Assembly (NCBI RefSeq): GCF_900456975.1
Contig: NZ_UGYM01000002.1
Coordinates: forward strand, 4,526,001-4,590,000
Direction of reading: 5' to 3'
DNA from: Shewanella baltica
GTDB taxonomy: Bacteria; Pseudomonadota; Gammaproteobacteria; Enterobacterales; Shewanellaceae
Length of the DNA: 64,000 nucleotides
The position numbers were made by a program, and so were the translations under genes. Below are positions 35,908 to 44,831 of the stretch, in pieces (the first letter of the stretch is position 1; the number at the start of each line of letters is the position of its first letter). The notes under the pieces are model-generated. The model was not told the DNA's origin. It saw nothing but the letters and a program-made list of their open reading frames with translations, and ran no database searches.

Positions 35908-37323
35908 TTATTGAGCGTTTAACGCAGTCAGCGCCACTTTGGTCATGGCCTCAACCCCCACTTTTAGCGCGCTTTCATCTACATAAAAAGCCGGAGAATG
36001 ATTGCTGGCCGCGGTTTCTGGATCCGTTCCCTTTGGCGTCACCCCAAGGAAGAAAAACATCCCCGGCGCTTCTAAGGCGTAATAAGAAAAGTCTTCGGCA
36101 CCTGTGATTAATCCTGGTTCAATCAGCATCTTATCGCCCACCACACTGGCGAGCACAGGACGCATACTGGCGACTAATTCAGGATTATTAACCACAACAG
36201 GATAACCTGGATGGATCTCTGTGGTCGCACTCGCACCAAGCGTTTTCGCCGATAACTCGGCCATTTCAGCTAAACGCAGTTTGATATCGGCGCGCATGGG
36301 CTGGTCGAAGGTGCGAATCGTACCAATCAGCTCGACTTCATCGGGAATAATGTTAGAGCGAATGCCACCATTAACCGCACCAAAGCTCACCACGGCAGGG
36401 GCTTTAGTGATATCCACCTGACGGCTGACGATCGTTTGCACGTTAGTGATAATTTGCGCCGCGGCGACGATAGGATCGACCCCATTCCAAGGGCGCGAAC
36501 CGTGGGTTTGGCGGCCTTTCACTTTGATCGTAAAGGAATCTTCACTCGCCATCGCCGGACCACTGCGCACACCAATCATGCCACTCGGCATGCTGGAGGT
36601 CACATGCATACCAAACACTTGGTCAGGTTTACGCTTAGCAAACAGCCCTTCTTTAAGCATTAACTCCGCACCGCCTTCTTCCCCGTCTGGCGCGCCTTCT
36701 TCGGCAGGTTGGAAGATAAACATCACATCACCCGCGAGGCTGTCTTTCACTTTCACGAGGTTTTCAGCCACGCCCATCAACATTGCCACATGGGTATCGT
36801 GCCCACAGGCATGCATCACCCCCACCTTTTGATCGCGGTAAGTGTCGGTCGCTTTAGAGGCAAAGAGCAAGTCAACCACCTCAGTCACAGGTAAAGCATC
36901 CATATCCGCCCGAATCGCAATCAACGGACCAGACTTGCCACCTTGCAGCTTTCCGCCTTTCAAAATGGCCACCACGCCCGTATGCGCCACACCCGTTTGT
37001 ACTTCCAATCCTAATGATTTCAGATGCTTTTCAATAATCTTGCTGGTGCGAAACTCACGGTTAGACAACTCAGGGTGTTGATGTAAATCGCGGCGCCAGT
37101 CGATCACCTTCTGCTCCACACCCGCCGCCAACTTAGCCGCATCAGGCACAGCACTGGTCGCCGCTTGCGCCGAACTCAAACCCGCGGCCATAAAGCTCAA
37201 GGCTAAGGCCGAAGCGAGTAAAGTCTTAGAAAAATGGGATTTATTTGCTGAGGATTTAAATTCAAATGCCTTTAGGATTGCTGATTTTGAGATTGCAGAT
37301 GGTGATACAGAAGGTAAAGTCAT
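35908..37323 (-). CDS. M20-family amidohydrolase (IAA-Leu hydrolase / carboxypeptidase type)
   Basis: Protein of 471 aa. The metal-binding segment MHACGHDTHVAML, the preceding AIRADMDALPV, FQPAEEGAPDGEEGGAELM with the catalytic Glu, and the dimerisation domain HGSRPWNGVDPI place it in the M20D amidohydrolases that cleave N-acyl amino acids or aromatic amides. A signal peptide ends near AQA, but it is preceded by an odd 33-residue leader with lysines at 13, 18, 23, 28 and 33. No later methionine offers a better start. It is on the same strand as the M16 pair, 137 bp upstream. Confidence 0.9.
   Translation of the reverse strand: MTLPSVSPSAISKSAILKAFEFKSSANKSHFSKTLLASALALSFMAAGLSSAQAATSAVPDAAKLAAGVEQKVIDWRRDLHQHPELSNREFRTSKIIEKHLKSLGLEVQTGVAHTGVVAILKGGKLQGGKSGPLIAIRADMDALPVTEVVDLLFASKATDTYRDQKVGVMHACGHDTHVAMLMGVAENLVKVKDSLAGDVMFIFQPAEEGAPDGEEGGAELMLKEGLFAKRKPDQVFGMHVTSSMPSGMIGVRSGPAMASEDSFTIKVKGRQTHGSRPWNGVDPIVAAAQIITNVQTIVSRQVDITKAPAVVSFGAVNGGIRSNIIPDEVELIGTIRTFDQPMRADIKLRLAEMAELSAKTLGASATTEIHPGYPVVVNNPELVASMRPVLASVVGDKMLIEPGLITGAEDFSYYALEAPGMFFFLGVTPKGTDPETAASNHSPAFYVDESALKVGVEAMTKVALTALNAQ
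37225..37299 (-). repeat. 15-bp periodic leader of the M20 gene
   Basis: Five consecutive 15-bp units encode the pentads SAISK, SAILK, AFEFK, SSANK and SHFSK. The first two units differ at only a few bases. The period and the AAA-TCN core resemble the units at the M16 lipoprotein gene. Confidence 0.6.
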
Positions 37324-37710
37324 AGCGATAGCCTATTGTTGTTTTTATAAGCTACCTAAAGTACACGGACATTGATGAATTGTTAATAGATTTAATGGTG
37401 AAGGTAAAAGAGACCGTGCTTCATTACAGGCAGTCTTTAACCGTCATTCCCGCAATACTTGTGGGCGGGTATCCAGCTTTTAGGTAAATGAGTCTGTTCG
37501 ATCTTGAGAGTATAAAAAATCTTTTTAAGTGACACTCATATTTAAATAGTTGATTTATTATGAAATGAAATCGTAAAACTATTAAGCACTGCCGTTATTC
37601 CTTCGCATGTCTGAAAGTCCGCATTTTACGGCCATGCGAGCACACCACTAATACCGATGCGCCTTACATATAAATCCCAACAATGGAATGAAATCACTCT
37701 TAAATAATTG
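37324..37710. other. Intergenic region with a dispersed-repeat-like palindrome
   Basis: 387 bp without a gene. Around 37441-37477 lies a sequence of the CCGTCATTCCCGC ... GCGGGTATCCAG type, familiar as a dispersed intergenic palindrome in many proteobacterial genomes. The rest is AT-rich and marks the left edge of the FRG islet. Confidence 0.5.
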
Positions 37711-38403
37711 TTATGTGAAGTTTCGATTGAGATATCCACACAATCCGTCTAAATCAGGAAAAATGGTACTTTGATTGATACCACACCTATCTAAGCCATC
37801 GATAATCTGAGCTTTGATTGTCTTTGGAATAAGATACTCACACAAAAAAATCTGGTCCTCTTGGCTATCTTCTAACGGTGTAAATTGCCCATTTTCATAG
37901 TTGTGAACTGTAAGCCATCCATGCTGGGCACTAACTCTCGGGCTTTCATAATTTGGTTGCAAGATACAAACATGCTTTTGCTGAAAAGGTGATTTAGTTC
38001 TGTCTGGAAGAGCTGCGTGATCAGCTACCAGCATATAAACATAAGAATCATGATCTGGACGGTCTTGACGGTTTGAACATGCAAACCACAAAGCTACCAT
38101 TGGATTGGATGTCCAGTCCAAACAACGAGTTTTCAAGCCATGATGTTGTGCCTTAACAATAGCATTCCAATCGTCTTCATCTCTTGTGCTCAATAAACTA
38201 GAACCAATTAGCCGCATTTGCTCTAGAGAATATTTCTCGATGTGCGTTGTGTCTTTTGTTTTATCTTCTCGTGCCACACTTGGAAGCAAGTTACCTTTTA
38301 CTGGCTGACCACGAAATAAAACTTTATTTCCGAATAATGGAGCAATTTCCATAGACTCAATATAATTTGCGAAGCTCTCTATCTCAGCAACCTCAGTAAT
38401 CAT
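37711..38403 (-). CDS. FRG-domain protein
   Basis: Protein of 230 aa with the FRG signature: LFRGQPVKGNLLPSVAR near residue 30 and AQHHGLKTRCLDWTSNPMVALWFAC in the middle. The domain is named for its conserved Phe-Arg-Gly; its biochemical activity is unproven, but it is often found in phage-defence or accessory loci. ATG 38403 has GGGAGA upstream and is preferred to the longer frame from 38460. The codon use is more AT-rich than in the neighbours, and the gene stands alone in an AT-rich islet, suggesting horizontal acquisition. Confidence 0.8.
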   Translation of the reverse strand: MITEVAEIESFANYIESMEIAPLFGNKVLFRGQPVKGNLLPSVAREDKTKDTTHIEKYSLEQMRLIGSSLLSTRDEDDWNAIVKAQHHGLKTRCLDWTSNPMVALWFACSNRQDRPDHDSYVYMLVADHAALPDRTKSPFQQKHVCILQPNYESPRVSAQHGWLTVHNYENGQFTPLEDSQEDQIFLCEYLIPKTIKAQIIDGLDRCGINQSTIFPDLDGLCGYLNRNFT

Positions 38404-38938
38404 TGATATCTCCCATTCACATAAAATTTTATTAGTACGCATGCGTGTGTCCAAAGTCAATTATACAATCACCTTTTATTTAAGTAATTAATTTTAAATG
38501 GCTTTAAATTCAGACTATTGAGATATCACGCGTGCACTCTGACTAAAAACACTCAAAACCAAGCATTTTTGAATACGACTGTATGACGTTCCAGCCTCGA
38601 CCGCTCGTGGCGAATAACTGGAAGCAGAACACAGATTAGCATTCACTGGATTAAGCATTGCCACGAAAGTGACCATCCGTAGCATGGTTGCTTATTCACA
38701 TCCATATGATCCCGATATTCGTATGCCCTATACAACAGATACCACGTTCGAGCATTTAGATAATGGACTTGCTGCATGTCACTGAAGTGGAAATGCTTAA
38801 TAGTTGATGCGTTAATTCTATAATCAACTTTTGATTATTTGGATTACCGTGCAAAAAATTAGAATTTAATCAGCAACACAGTGTTAAATTCACGACATAT
38901 AGCGGCTAAATACACGCTGACATTAAGGACACTAAGCA
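38404..38938. other. AT-rich spacer with a possible gene remnant
   Basis: 535 bp with no intact gene. On the plus strand an open stretch at 38618-38785 encodes about 55 residues (with motifs such as AYSHPYDPDIRMPYTTD) that look protein-like. It lacks a proper start and is preceded by an in-frame TAA at 38615, beyond which similar coding appears to continue. It may be a decayed gene; I cannot name the family. Confidence 0.3.
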
Positions 38939-39583
38939 CTAATTTACTTTATGCAAAAACACCACGTCTTTATCAATAATTTCGAGTCGCCAGCCATAGT
39001 GATGCGCAAGCCACTCAAAGGTCGCTTCGGCGTAAAAGTTGATGTGGGTGGGATCGTTTTTATAGTGCCAGCGGGTAAATGCAGTCTGATCTTGCACGCG
39101 TTTAGTCATCACCGCCAGAATGCCGTTGGGTTTTAATAACCTATCAAGTTGGGCAAGCAAACCTGCGGCATCGCTCACATGCTCTATGACTTCTGTTAAG
39201 GTAATAAAATCGTATTGGCGGGCTAACGTTTCGGGATTATTGGCGTAATAAAGGTCGTAATTATCAATTTGATAACCGCGCGCCTTTGCCATTAAACTCA
39301 AGGCTTTGCCTTCGCCGCAGCCAAAATCGAGCCCTTGGGCCGAAGTGCTAACACGGCTAAGTAGTGGCTCGAGTGTGCGATTTAAAAAGGTTTGATAGCC
39401 CAGATCATCGGCATGGTTCTCGTGCTTATCGTACTCGGCTTTTTCTGCCTCGGCCGAGAGATAAAACTCAGGAGGCACGCTCACCAGTTGGCAGGTTTGG
39501 CATTGATGATAGTCGCGCTTTTTATCCTGATGATAAGCGAGTAATTCTGTGCCGTGGCATAAGGGGCAGATATTCAACAACAA
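38939..39583 (-). CDS. Class I SAM methyltransferase with N-terminal zinc-ribbon-like motif
   Basis: Protein of 214 aa. The N-terminus has CxxC pairs C6/C9 and C28/C31, suggesting a small zinc-binding module. A Rossmann methyltransferase follows: motif I LDFGCGEG at about 85-92, and ITLTEVIEHV and LLKPNGILAVMTKR as post-motifs. The substrate is unknown; relatives with this layout methylate small molecules or sugars. No cotranscribed neighbour is evident. Confidence 0.85.
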   Translation of the reverse strand: MLLNICPLCHGTELLAYHQDKKRDYHQCQTCQLVSVPPEFYLSAEAEKAEYDKHENHADDLGYQTFLNRTLEPLLSRVSTSAQGLDFGCGEGKALSLMAKARGYQIDNYDLYYANNPETLARQYDFITLTEVIEHVSDAAGLLAQLDRLLKPNGILAVMTKRVQDQTAFTRWHYKNDPTHINFYAEATFEWLAHHYGWRLEIIDKDVVFLHKVN

Positions 39584-39681
39584 TTCCTAGGGATAGTAAG
39601 GTGCAATTAATGAGAGTAGTCGCAATGCCAACAAATAAGGCTAGCACTGCCTAGCTGAAATCGACTGTGTCGATGGCCCGC

Positions 39682-40053
39682 TTAAGGCTTTGGGATTTTA
39701 CGCTCTTTTGCTGCGGCTTCTTTTGCTTCCCGTAAATATTTTTGCTCGCGACTTTCCCTCTCGTCGAACTGTTTCTGTGCCTTGAGTTTTTGCTGAGCCT
39801 CCCAATCATGGGTTTGGGACTGCTGTTTGATTTTATCTTCTCGCTCTGCAGTCTCCTTGGCGGCTTGGCGCGCCTTCTCTAATTGGGCCTGCTCTAATCG
39901 CTGGGAGTCTATCCGGGCCTTATCGGCTCTTTGCTCTAGGGTTAATTTTGGCTTTGGCGCATCGGCGGCATTAGCCACAGCAAGATGAATGCAGGAAATC
40001 AGTATGAACGACATCAACATTTTAGAGATGAGCACCTTAGATAAATGTGCCAT
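39682..40053 (-). CDS. Small exported coiled-coil protein
   Basis: Protein of 123 aa: a signal peptide (cleavage near ANA-AD) followed by an Ala, Glu, Lys and Gln-rich helix of about 85 residues (LTLEQRADKARIDSQRLEQAQLEKARQAAKE...) predicted to form a coiled coil. No known domain is recognised. A strong GGAGG lies before the ATG. The partner is unknown; such proteins are often periplasmic structural or stress proteins. Confidence 0.65.
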   Translation of the reverse strand: MAHLSKVLISKMLMSFILISCIHLAVANAADAPKPKLTLEQRADKARIDSQRLEQAQLEKARQAAKETAEREDKIKQQSQTHDWEAQQKLKAQKQFDERESREQKYLREAKEAAAKERKIPKP

Positions 40054-40280
40054 TTCCTGCCTCCTTTATTTGGTCATCGGATGGATGAACGATAACAGCC
40101 AACTCAAACACGATGCGAAAAACATAGCATAAAATCTGTCAAAGTTTGAAATATGCAGCAGGTGTTCTTAAAAAATATGCTTAAATACAAGTCTTAAACT
40201 ACACTTTTTGAGTTTCTATTTGAGTGAAACAACAATTAGGTTTATTTTTAACCCCATTGGAATGATGTACTATTGGGCAA

Positions 40281-40332
40281 CTTCGTATCAACGAAGACCT
40301 AAAAAATAGGATGTGACCTTATATGCGTCACA
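40281..40332 (+). promoter_or_regulatory. Structured leader of the GGDEF-EAL gene
   Basis: A short hairpin CTTCGT (40281-40286) / ACGAAG (40291-40296) is followed by the inverted repeat TGTGAC (40312-40317) / GTCACA (40327-40332), ending 14 bp before the start codon. It could be an operator or a leader RNA. It does not resemble a GEMM c-di-GMP riboswitch. Confidence 0.35.
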
Positions 40333-40346
40333 AGGGAGTATCCTAA

Positions 40347-42467
40347 ATGATCAGATGGCAACACTTACTTAAGAAACTCAGTACGGATGATCCAGTACTG
40401 CAAGAAAAGCTGTCGCTCTGGCAAGCACATCCCCACAAAACTCCCTTAGCCTTAATTCAAGGCTTCAGCTTTATTAGCGCCAACCAAGCGACACTCGGTT
40501 ATTTTGAGACTGAGTATGACGCCTTTGTGAATGCAACGCCCTATGACTTTTCTCCGAGAATTCAATCATCCGGCCGCAACAGTGTTGAATATGCGAGGGA
40601 AATGATCCTCGAAGCCATTGCAGGAAAGAATGTTGAATTTAACTGGCTACACTTGAGTCAACTCGGCAATGAACTGCCAACTCGAGTAAACCTTTATCGC
40701 TGCTATCTGCAGCAACAGCCCGTTGTGCTCGTGGAATTTCAAGCGCTCAATCGCCGTAATCAAATGCGCGAAATTATTACCGATGGCTTTGCCCATATTC
40801 CCAAAGAGATTTTGTCGACGACACTCGAGGAAAGTGCCGAAGCTGTGTATATCACAGACTCAGATGATCAGATTTTGGCCGTTAATAAAGCTATGTGCCG
40901 TATTTGCGGTTATAGCGCCGAGCAGCTTATCAGTAAAACCCCTGAATTTTTAGAGTTGAAAAGCCATCATTTAGGGGCAGAAACCGAGTGCCAAACTGCA
41001 CTGAAGCAAAGGGGCTTTTGGCAGGGTGAAACCTGGAAGAAACGTTCAGATGGTAGCAATTTCCCTGCTTGGCAGAGTAGCCGTAAAATCATTACCGAAG
41101 ATGGCGCTCACTATAATGTGAATATTTTCAGTGATATTAGCACGAAAAAGCTGCTCGAAACTCAGCTGACGACCCGTGCTATGTACGATACCTTGACTGG
41201 ATTGCCTAACCGATTCCACCTTAAGCAGATCCTCAATACTGCCCTCGAAAAACTTAAAACCGATCCCCTCGCCCTTGGTGCGCTAATGTTTTTAGATCTC
41301 AATGGGTTTAAAAATATCAATGACAGCTTCGGCCACTCCATGGGCGATAGAGTATTACAACTCGTCGCAGCCAGACTCGAAGCCGGTTGTATCGAAAAAG
41401 CAGACATAGCCAGGATGGGCGGAGATGAGTTTACCTTAGTGCTGCAAGACTGCAGCTGCAAGGATGAAATCCAACTGTTTGCAGAACAGATACTCAGCTT
41501 ATTTGAGAGCCCCTTTGAAATTGAAGGACAAAAGTTTTTCTTAGGCACAAGTATCGGCATTGCGCTATTTCCGACCCACAGTGATAAAGCGGGACAACTG
41601 ATTAGCCTTGCAGATACAGCCATGTATTGTGCTAAAAAGAGCTTACCGCACCTCGTGTTTTACGATAAGGCTATGAGCCAAGCAGCAGAATTAAAGCTGC
41701 AGTTAATCAATAGCCTAAGGCATGCTCACAGCTTAAAACAATTCACTCTCGCCTATCAAGCCATAGTGGATTTACACACAAATCAAACGATAGCTGCTGA
41801 AGCCCTACTGCGCTGGCAAAAATCACCTACCGAGTATTATGACGCCGCCGATTTTGTTCCATTGCTGGAAGAGACAGGGTTAATTGTCAGTATTGGTCAA
41901 TGGGTATTGGAACAGGCTTGCGTGCAAGCGGCACTATGGCGGGCACATAATCAGGCGGACTTTAGAATTTCAGTCAATGTGTCACCACTGCAATTGGAAC
42001 ACTTAGACTTTATCGACCAAGTACTTAACGCCTTGGACATGGCTAATTTACCTGCTGAAGCACTGATTTTAGAAATCACCGAATCGGCACTTTTACGCCA
42101 ACCTGAACAAGCACGACTCACACTCAATCGCATCAAAGCCTTAGGTGTCAGCATTGCCATTGATGATTTTGGTACTGGGTTATCTTCACTCAGTCGCTTA
42201 GGCACTTTGCCCATAGATAGTGTAAAAATTGATGCCGAGTTTGCCCTACGTTTAAACGAAGTGTCAGGACAAAAGCTCTGTAATGCCATAGTGCAACTCG
42301 CGCAGGCACTCGATATTCACTTCGTCGCCGAAGGCATAGAGACTCAACAACAAAGGGACATAATGACAGACATGGGCCAAGGTTTTGCCCAAGGATTTCT
42401 TTTTGGCTACCCGAGTTCAGTCGATAACTTCACCCAAACCTTTCTTACGGAAAAACATATAGCTTAA
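40347..42467 (+). CDS. PAS-GGDEF-EAL cyclic-di-GMP turnover protein
   Basis: Protein of 706 aa, cytoplasmic. It has an N-terminal region of about 150 residues without a clear domain, a PAS domain at about 160-275 (YITDSDDQILAVNKAMCRICGYSAEQ), a GGDEF domain with intact GGDEF at 358-362, and an EAL domain with EAL at 485-487 and DDFGTGLSSL later. Both active sites look complete, so it could make and degrade c-di-GMP. The PAS domain likely sets the balance. GGGAG lies 8 nt before the ATG. Confidence 0.93.
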   Translation: MIRWQHLLKKLSTDDPVLQEKLSLWQAHPHKTPLALIQGFSFISANQATLGYFETEYDAFVNATPYDFSPRIQSSGRNSVEYAREMILEAIAGKNVEFNWLHLSQLGNELPTRVNLYRCYLQQQPVVLVEFQALNRRNQMREIITDGFAHIPKEILSTTLEESAEAVYITDSDDQILAVNKAMCRICGYSAEQLISKTPEFLELKSHHLGAETECQTALKQRGFWQGETWKKRSDGSNFPAWQSSRKIITEDGAHYNVNIFSDISTKKLLETQLTTRAMYDTLTGLPNRFHLKQILNTALEKLKTDPLALGALMFLDLNGFKNINDSFGHSMGDRVLQLVAARLEAGCIEKADIARMGGDEFTLVLQDCSCKDEIQLFAEQILSLFESPFEIEGQKFFLGTSIGIALFPTHSDKAGQLISLADTAMYCAKKSLPHLVFYDKAMSQAAELKLQLINSLRHAHSLKQFTLAYQAIVDLHTNQTIAAEALLRWQKSPTEYYDAADFVPLLEETGLIVSIGQWVLEQACVQAALWRAHNQADFRISVNVSPLQLEHLDFIDQVLNALDMANLPAEALILEITESALLRQPEQARLTLNRIKALGVSIAIDDFGTGLSSLSRLGTLPIDSVKIDAEFALRLNEVSGQKLCNAIVQLAQALDIHFVAEGIETQQQRDIMTDMGQGFAQGFLFGYPSSVDNFTQTFLTEKHIA

Positions 42468-42728
42468 AGCTCGATAGCCCTGCCAGCACGCCATTAACTA
42501 ATTGTGATTAACAATGGAATCACTCCCCTGCAAAGCAATTGGCTGGCAAAGCTATCTCATCATTTGCTGCGCAAATGAATCCTTGTTATTAAACCGTATT
42601 TCACACTAAGTTAGCGTGATCTGAATAAGATTTTGACTATTTTAATTCGTACGCAGTATCAAAACTGCAATAACTTAAAAGCATTAATTCAGACCTAAAA
42701 CCTCTAAGACTAAATAATGTCAAAACAT

Positions 42729-43352
42729 TCACTTAGTCTCGCAGTTAGGTTTGTTTGAGTTCTGATAACGAGCCTGCACAGTGCTCGGCATCGCCTTAAT
42801 CCGCAGTTCAACCATAGCATCAAATGCCGTCATTAAGGGTTGAACATCAAGCCGAGGATCAAGGGCGCTTAGCATATAAGCACAAGCTTCTAAGGTCGAT
42901 AAACTGTCGCTACGACTCGACTTACGGATCCGGTAGCGCGACTCATAACCTTCAGCCAAATGCACCGCAGGATACTGGGTTAACCAAGGATTCAGCTGCA
43001 ACATCTTAAACGCCTTGCGCCAAGTACCATCGAGTAAGAGCAATACACAATCTGGATTGATAGGCTGCTGTTCAACACTCACACTTTGCTCAGAGGGATA
43101 GACGAGATAAATCGGCTTATTACACGCCGTTAAATGTTCCCGTAAACCATTGAAGTCGGCCTCGCTTTCGCCCACATAAACTTGCGTTTCAGCAACAACA
43201 AGACTCAATACCCGCACACTATTTTTTTTATGCTCGACTTCACTCGGGTGCTGTAAAACCACCAACTGAGTCATTGGAGAAATAGGCTGAACACTCGCGC
43301 ACAGGCAAGCATTCTGGGGATAACGACAAATAGCACAATAGTGACGGGACAA
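42729..43352 (-). CDS. DTW-domain tRNA-uridine aminocarboxypropyltransferase
   Basis: Protein of 207 aa. N-terminal cysteines in YCAICRYPQNACLCA probably bind zinc. The central VVLQHPSEVEHKKNS and LLLLDGTWRKAFKM are the DTW-family motifs. The family, including E. coli TapT (YfiP), transfers aminocarboxypropyl from SAM to uridine-47 in tRNA (acp3U). Length and motifs fit TapT, though paralogous DTW proteins exist, so the exact tRNA position is inferred. Confidence 0.85.
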   Translation of the reverse strand: MSRHYCAICRYPQNACLCASVQPISPMTQLVVLQHPSEVEHKKNSVRVLSLVVAETQVYVGESEADFNGLREHLTACNKPIYLVYPSEQSVSVEQQPINPDCVLLLLDGTWRKAFKMLQLNPWLTQYPAVHLAEGYESRYRIRKSSRSDSLSTLEACAYMLSALDPRLDVQPLMTAFDAMVELRIKAMPSTVQARYQNSNKPNCETK

Positions 43353-43420
43353 GCTTTACCCTCGGTTTGAGTAAGTTATTTTACGAGTATACCAAAGGAT
43401 AAAGGGGTATTAGGCACAAT

Positions 43421-43460
43421 AAAAAATACCCACAGTTCGCGGTCAAACAAACTGTGGGTA
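43421..43460 (-). terminator. Terminator of the Bcr/CflA gene
   Basis: TACCCACAGTT (43427-43437) pairs perfectly with AACTGTGGGTA (43450-43460). On the minus strand it is followed by TTTTTT (complement of 43421-43426). Confidence 0.88.
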
Positions 43461-43509
43461 AAGGGTGTGCTCTGTAATTAACGACTTTGTAATTAACCTG
43501 TGCCGCGAA

Positions 43510-44718
43510 CTAATGCTCGCCAGCTAACTGCTCTTGATGCCAGTGGTCGAATCGACTCAGCGCCATCATCAACAATAAACCAATAGGAAATACGCCCATC
43601 ACTAAGGCCACTGCATAAGGTGCGGTTAAATTCGTTTGCTGTACGAGTCCAGCGAGCACGGATGCACCGCTCATCTGAATAAAACCTAACATAGCCGCCG
43701 CCGTTCCAGCTCGTTCACCGAAGGCCGACAGGGCCATACTGGTCGCAGGGCCAAGTAAGAAGGAAAATCCCACGCCTAACATCAACATGGGCAACATAAA
43801 GGCAAACGCTGCCATCATTCCAGTGCTCGGACCGAATTGCTGACCCGCCACAGTGATAGCGGCAGACAGAACGAGTATGGACAGCGCCAAAATCGTTGTC
43901 GGACGATTACCGAGTTTACGAATGACCAGCGGCGCCGTAAAACAGGCCACGATATTAAACACAGCATTAAAACCGAATAGACCACTGAACATGAGCTCAG
44001 AAAGCCCTAAATGCCCAATCAGCCACACAGGCGCATACGACACATAACACAAAATCGCCGCCATCGCCGACATACAAGCAAAGGCATAAAACAAAAAGTG
44101 AGTGTTACCCAGTACAGGCTTGTATCGACCCCAACGGTAAAGCGGCCCTGTGGTAACCGTATTGGCAGGTCGAGTCTCAGGTAAGCGATAACCGACAACG
44201 AGCAACATCAACATGGCATATAACGTCATGAAAACGAAGGTTGAGCGCCACCCAAATTGCATTGCCAATAAACCACCTAAAGTCGGCGCTAATGCAGGAA
44301 TAACGCAAATGGCACCATTTAAGTAACTGTAAATCTTAGCGCCTTCTTTTTGATCGTAGCAGTCACGCACCGCGCTAAACACCACGATAGAAGTCGAACA
44401 GGCAGCTAAACCTTGCAGCAAACGGGCAATCTGTAACCAATGGAACTCGATAGCCGCAGCGGCTAAAAGGCTGCTCGCACCGTAGAGTAAGACCCCAAAG
44501 ATTGCCACAGGACGGCGGCCATAACGGTCGGCTAATGGCCCGATCAACACTTGGCCTAAGCCCATGGCGAATAAAAATAATACGATCGTAGATTGCACAT
44601 CACTGGCAGATACGGCGAATTCTGCCGCCATAGTTGGCATTGAAGGTAAGTAAATATCGATTGCCAATGGGCTGAGAAGCACCATAGACATCAGGATAGG
44701 TAATAGATTGCGCCGCAT
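43510..44718 (-). CDS. Bcr/CflA-type MFS multidrug exporter
   Basis: Protein of 402 aa with twelve predicted helices. The first helix and loop SPLAIDIYLPSMPTMAAEFAVSASDVQSTIV, and the MFS motif A GPLADRYGRRP, are typical of the DHA1 Bcr/CflA branch, which exports drugs such as bicyclomycin or sulfathiazole, or small metabolites. It is divergent from a LysR regulator at 44832 that likely controls it. Confidence 0.93.
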   Translation of the reverse strand: MRRNLLPILMSMVLLSPLAIDIYLPSMPTMAAEFAVSASDVQSTIVLFLFAMGLGQVLIGPLADRYGRRPVAIFGVLLYGASSLLAAAAIEFHWLQIARLLQGLAACSTSIVVFSAVRDCYDQKEGAKIYSYLNGAICVIPALAPTLGGLLAMQFGWRSTFVFMTLYAMLMLLVVGYRLPETRPANTVTTGPLYRWGRYKPVLGNTHFLFYAFACMSAMAAILCYVSYAPVWLIGHLGLSELMFSGLFGFNAVFNIVACFTAPLVIRKLGNRPTTILALSILVLSAAITVAGQQFGPSTGMMAAFAFMLPMLMLGVGFSFLLGPATSMALSAFGERAGTAAAMLGFIQMSGASVLAGLVQQTNLTAPYAVALVMGVFPIGLLLMMALSRFDHWHQEQLAGEH

Positions 44719-44831
44719 AAATAATCTCAGTTGATCAGGAAAAGGTATTTCAGTGGGCGCTATTTTAATTAACTCAAGGTATGAACAGAAATGGTATAAT
44801 TTCCAAAGTAAATTTCCTCTGAGGAATATCT

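Noticed and set aside
37441..37480. CRISPR or transposon end at the CCGTCATTCCCGC palindrome
   Set aside because: Only one copy is present in the window and there is no transposase or spacer array; it fits a dispersed intergenic repeat.
40261..40346. c-di-GMP (GEMM) riboswitch before the GGDEF-EAL gene
   Set aside because: The conserved GEMM core sequences are not present.
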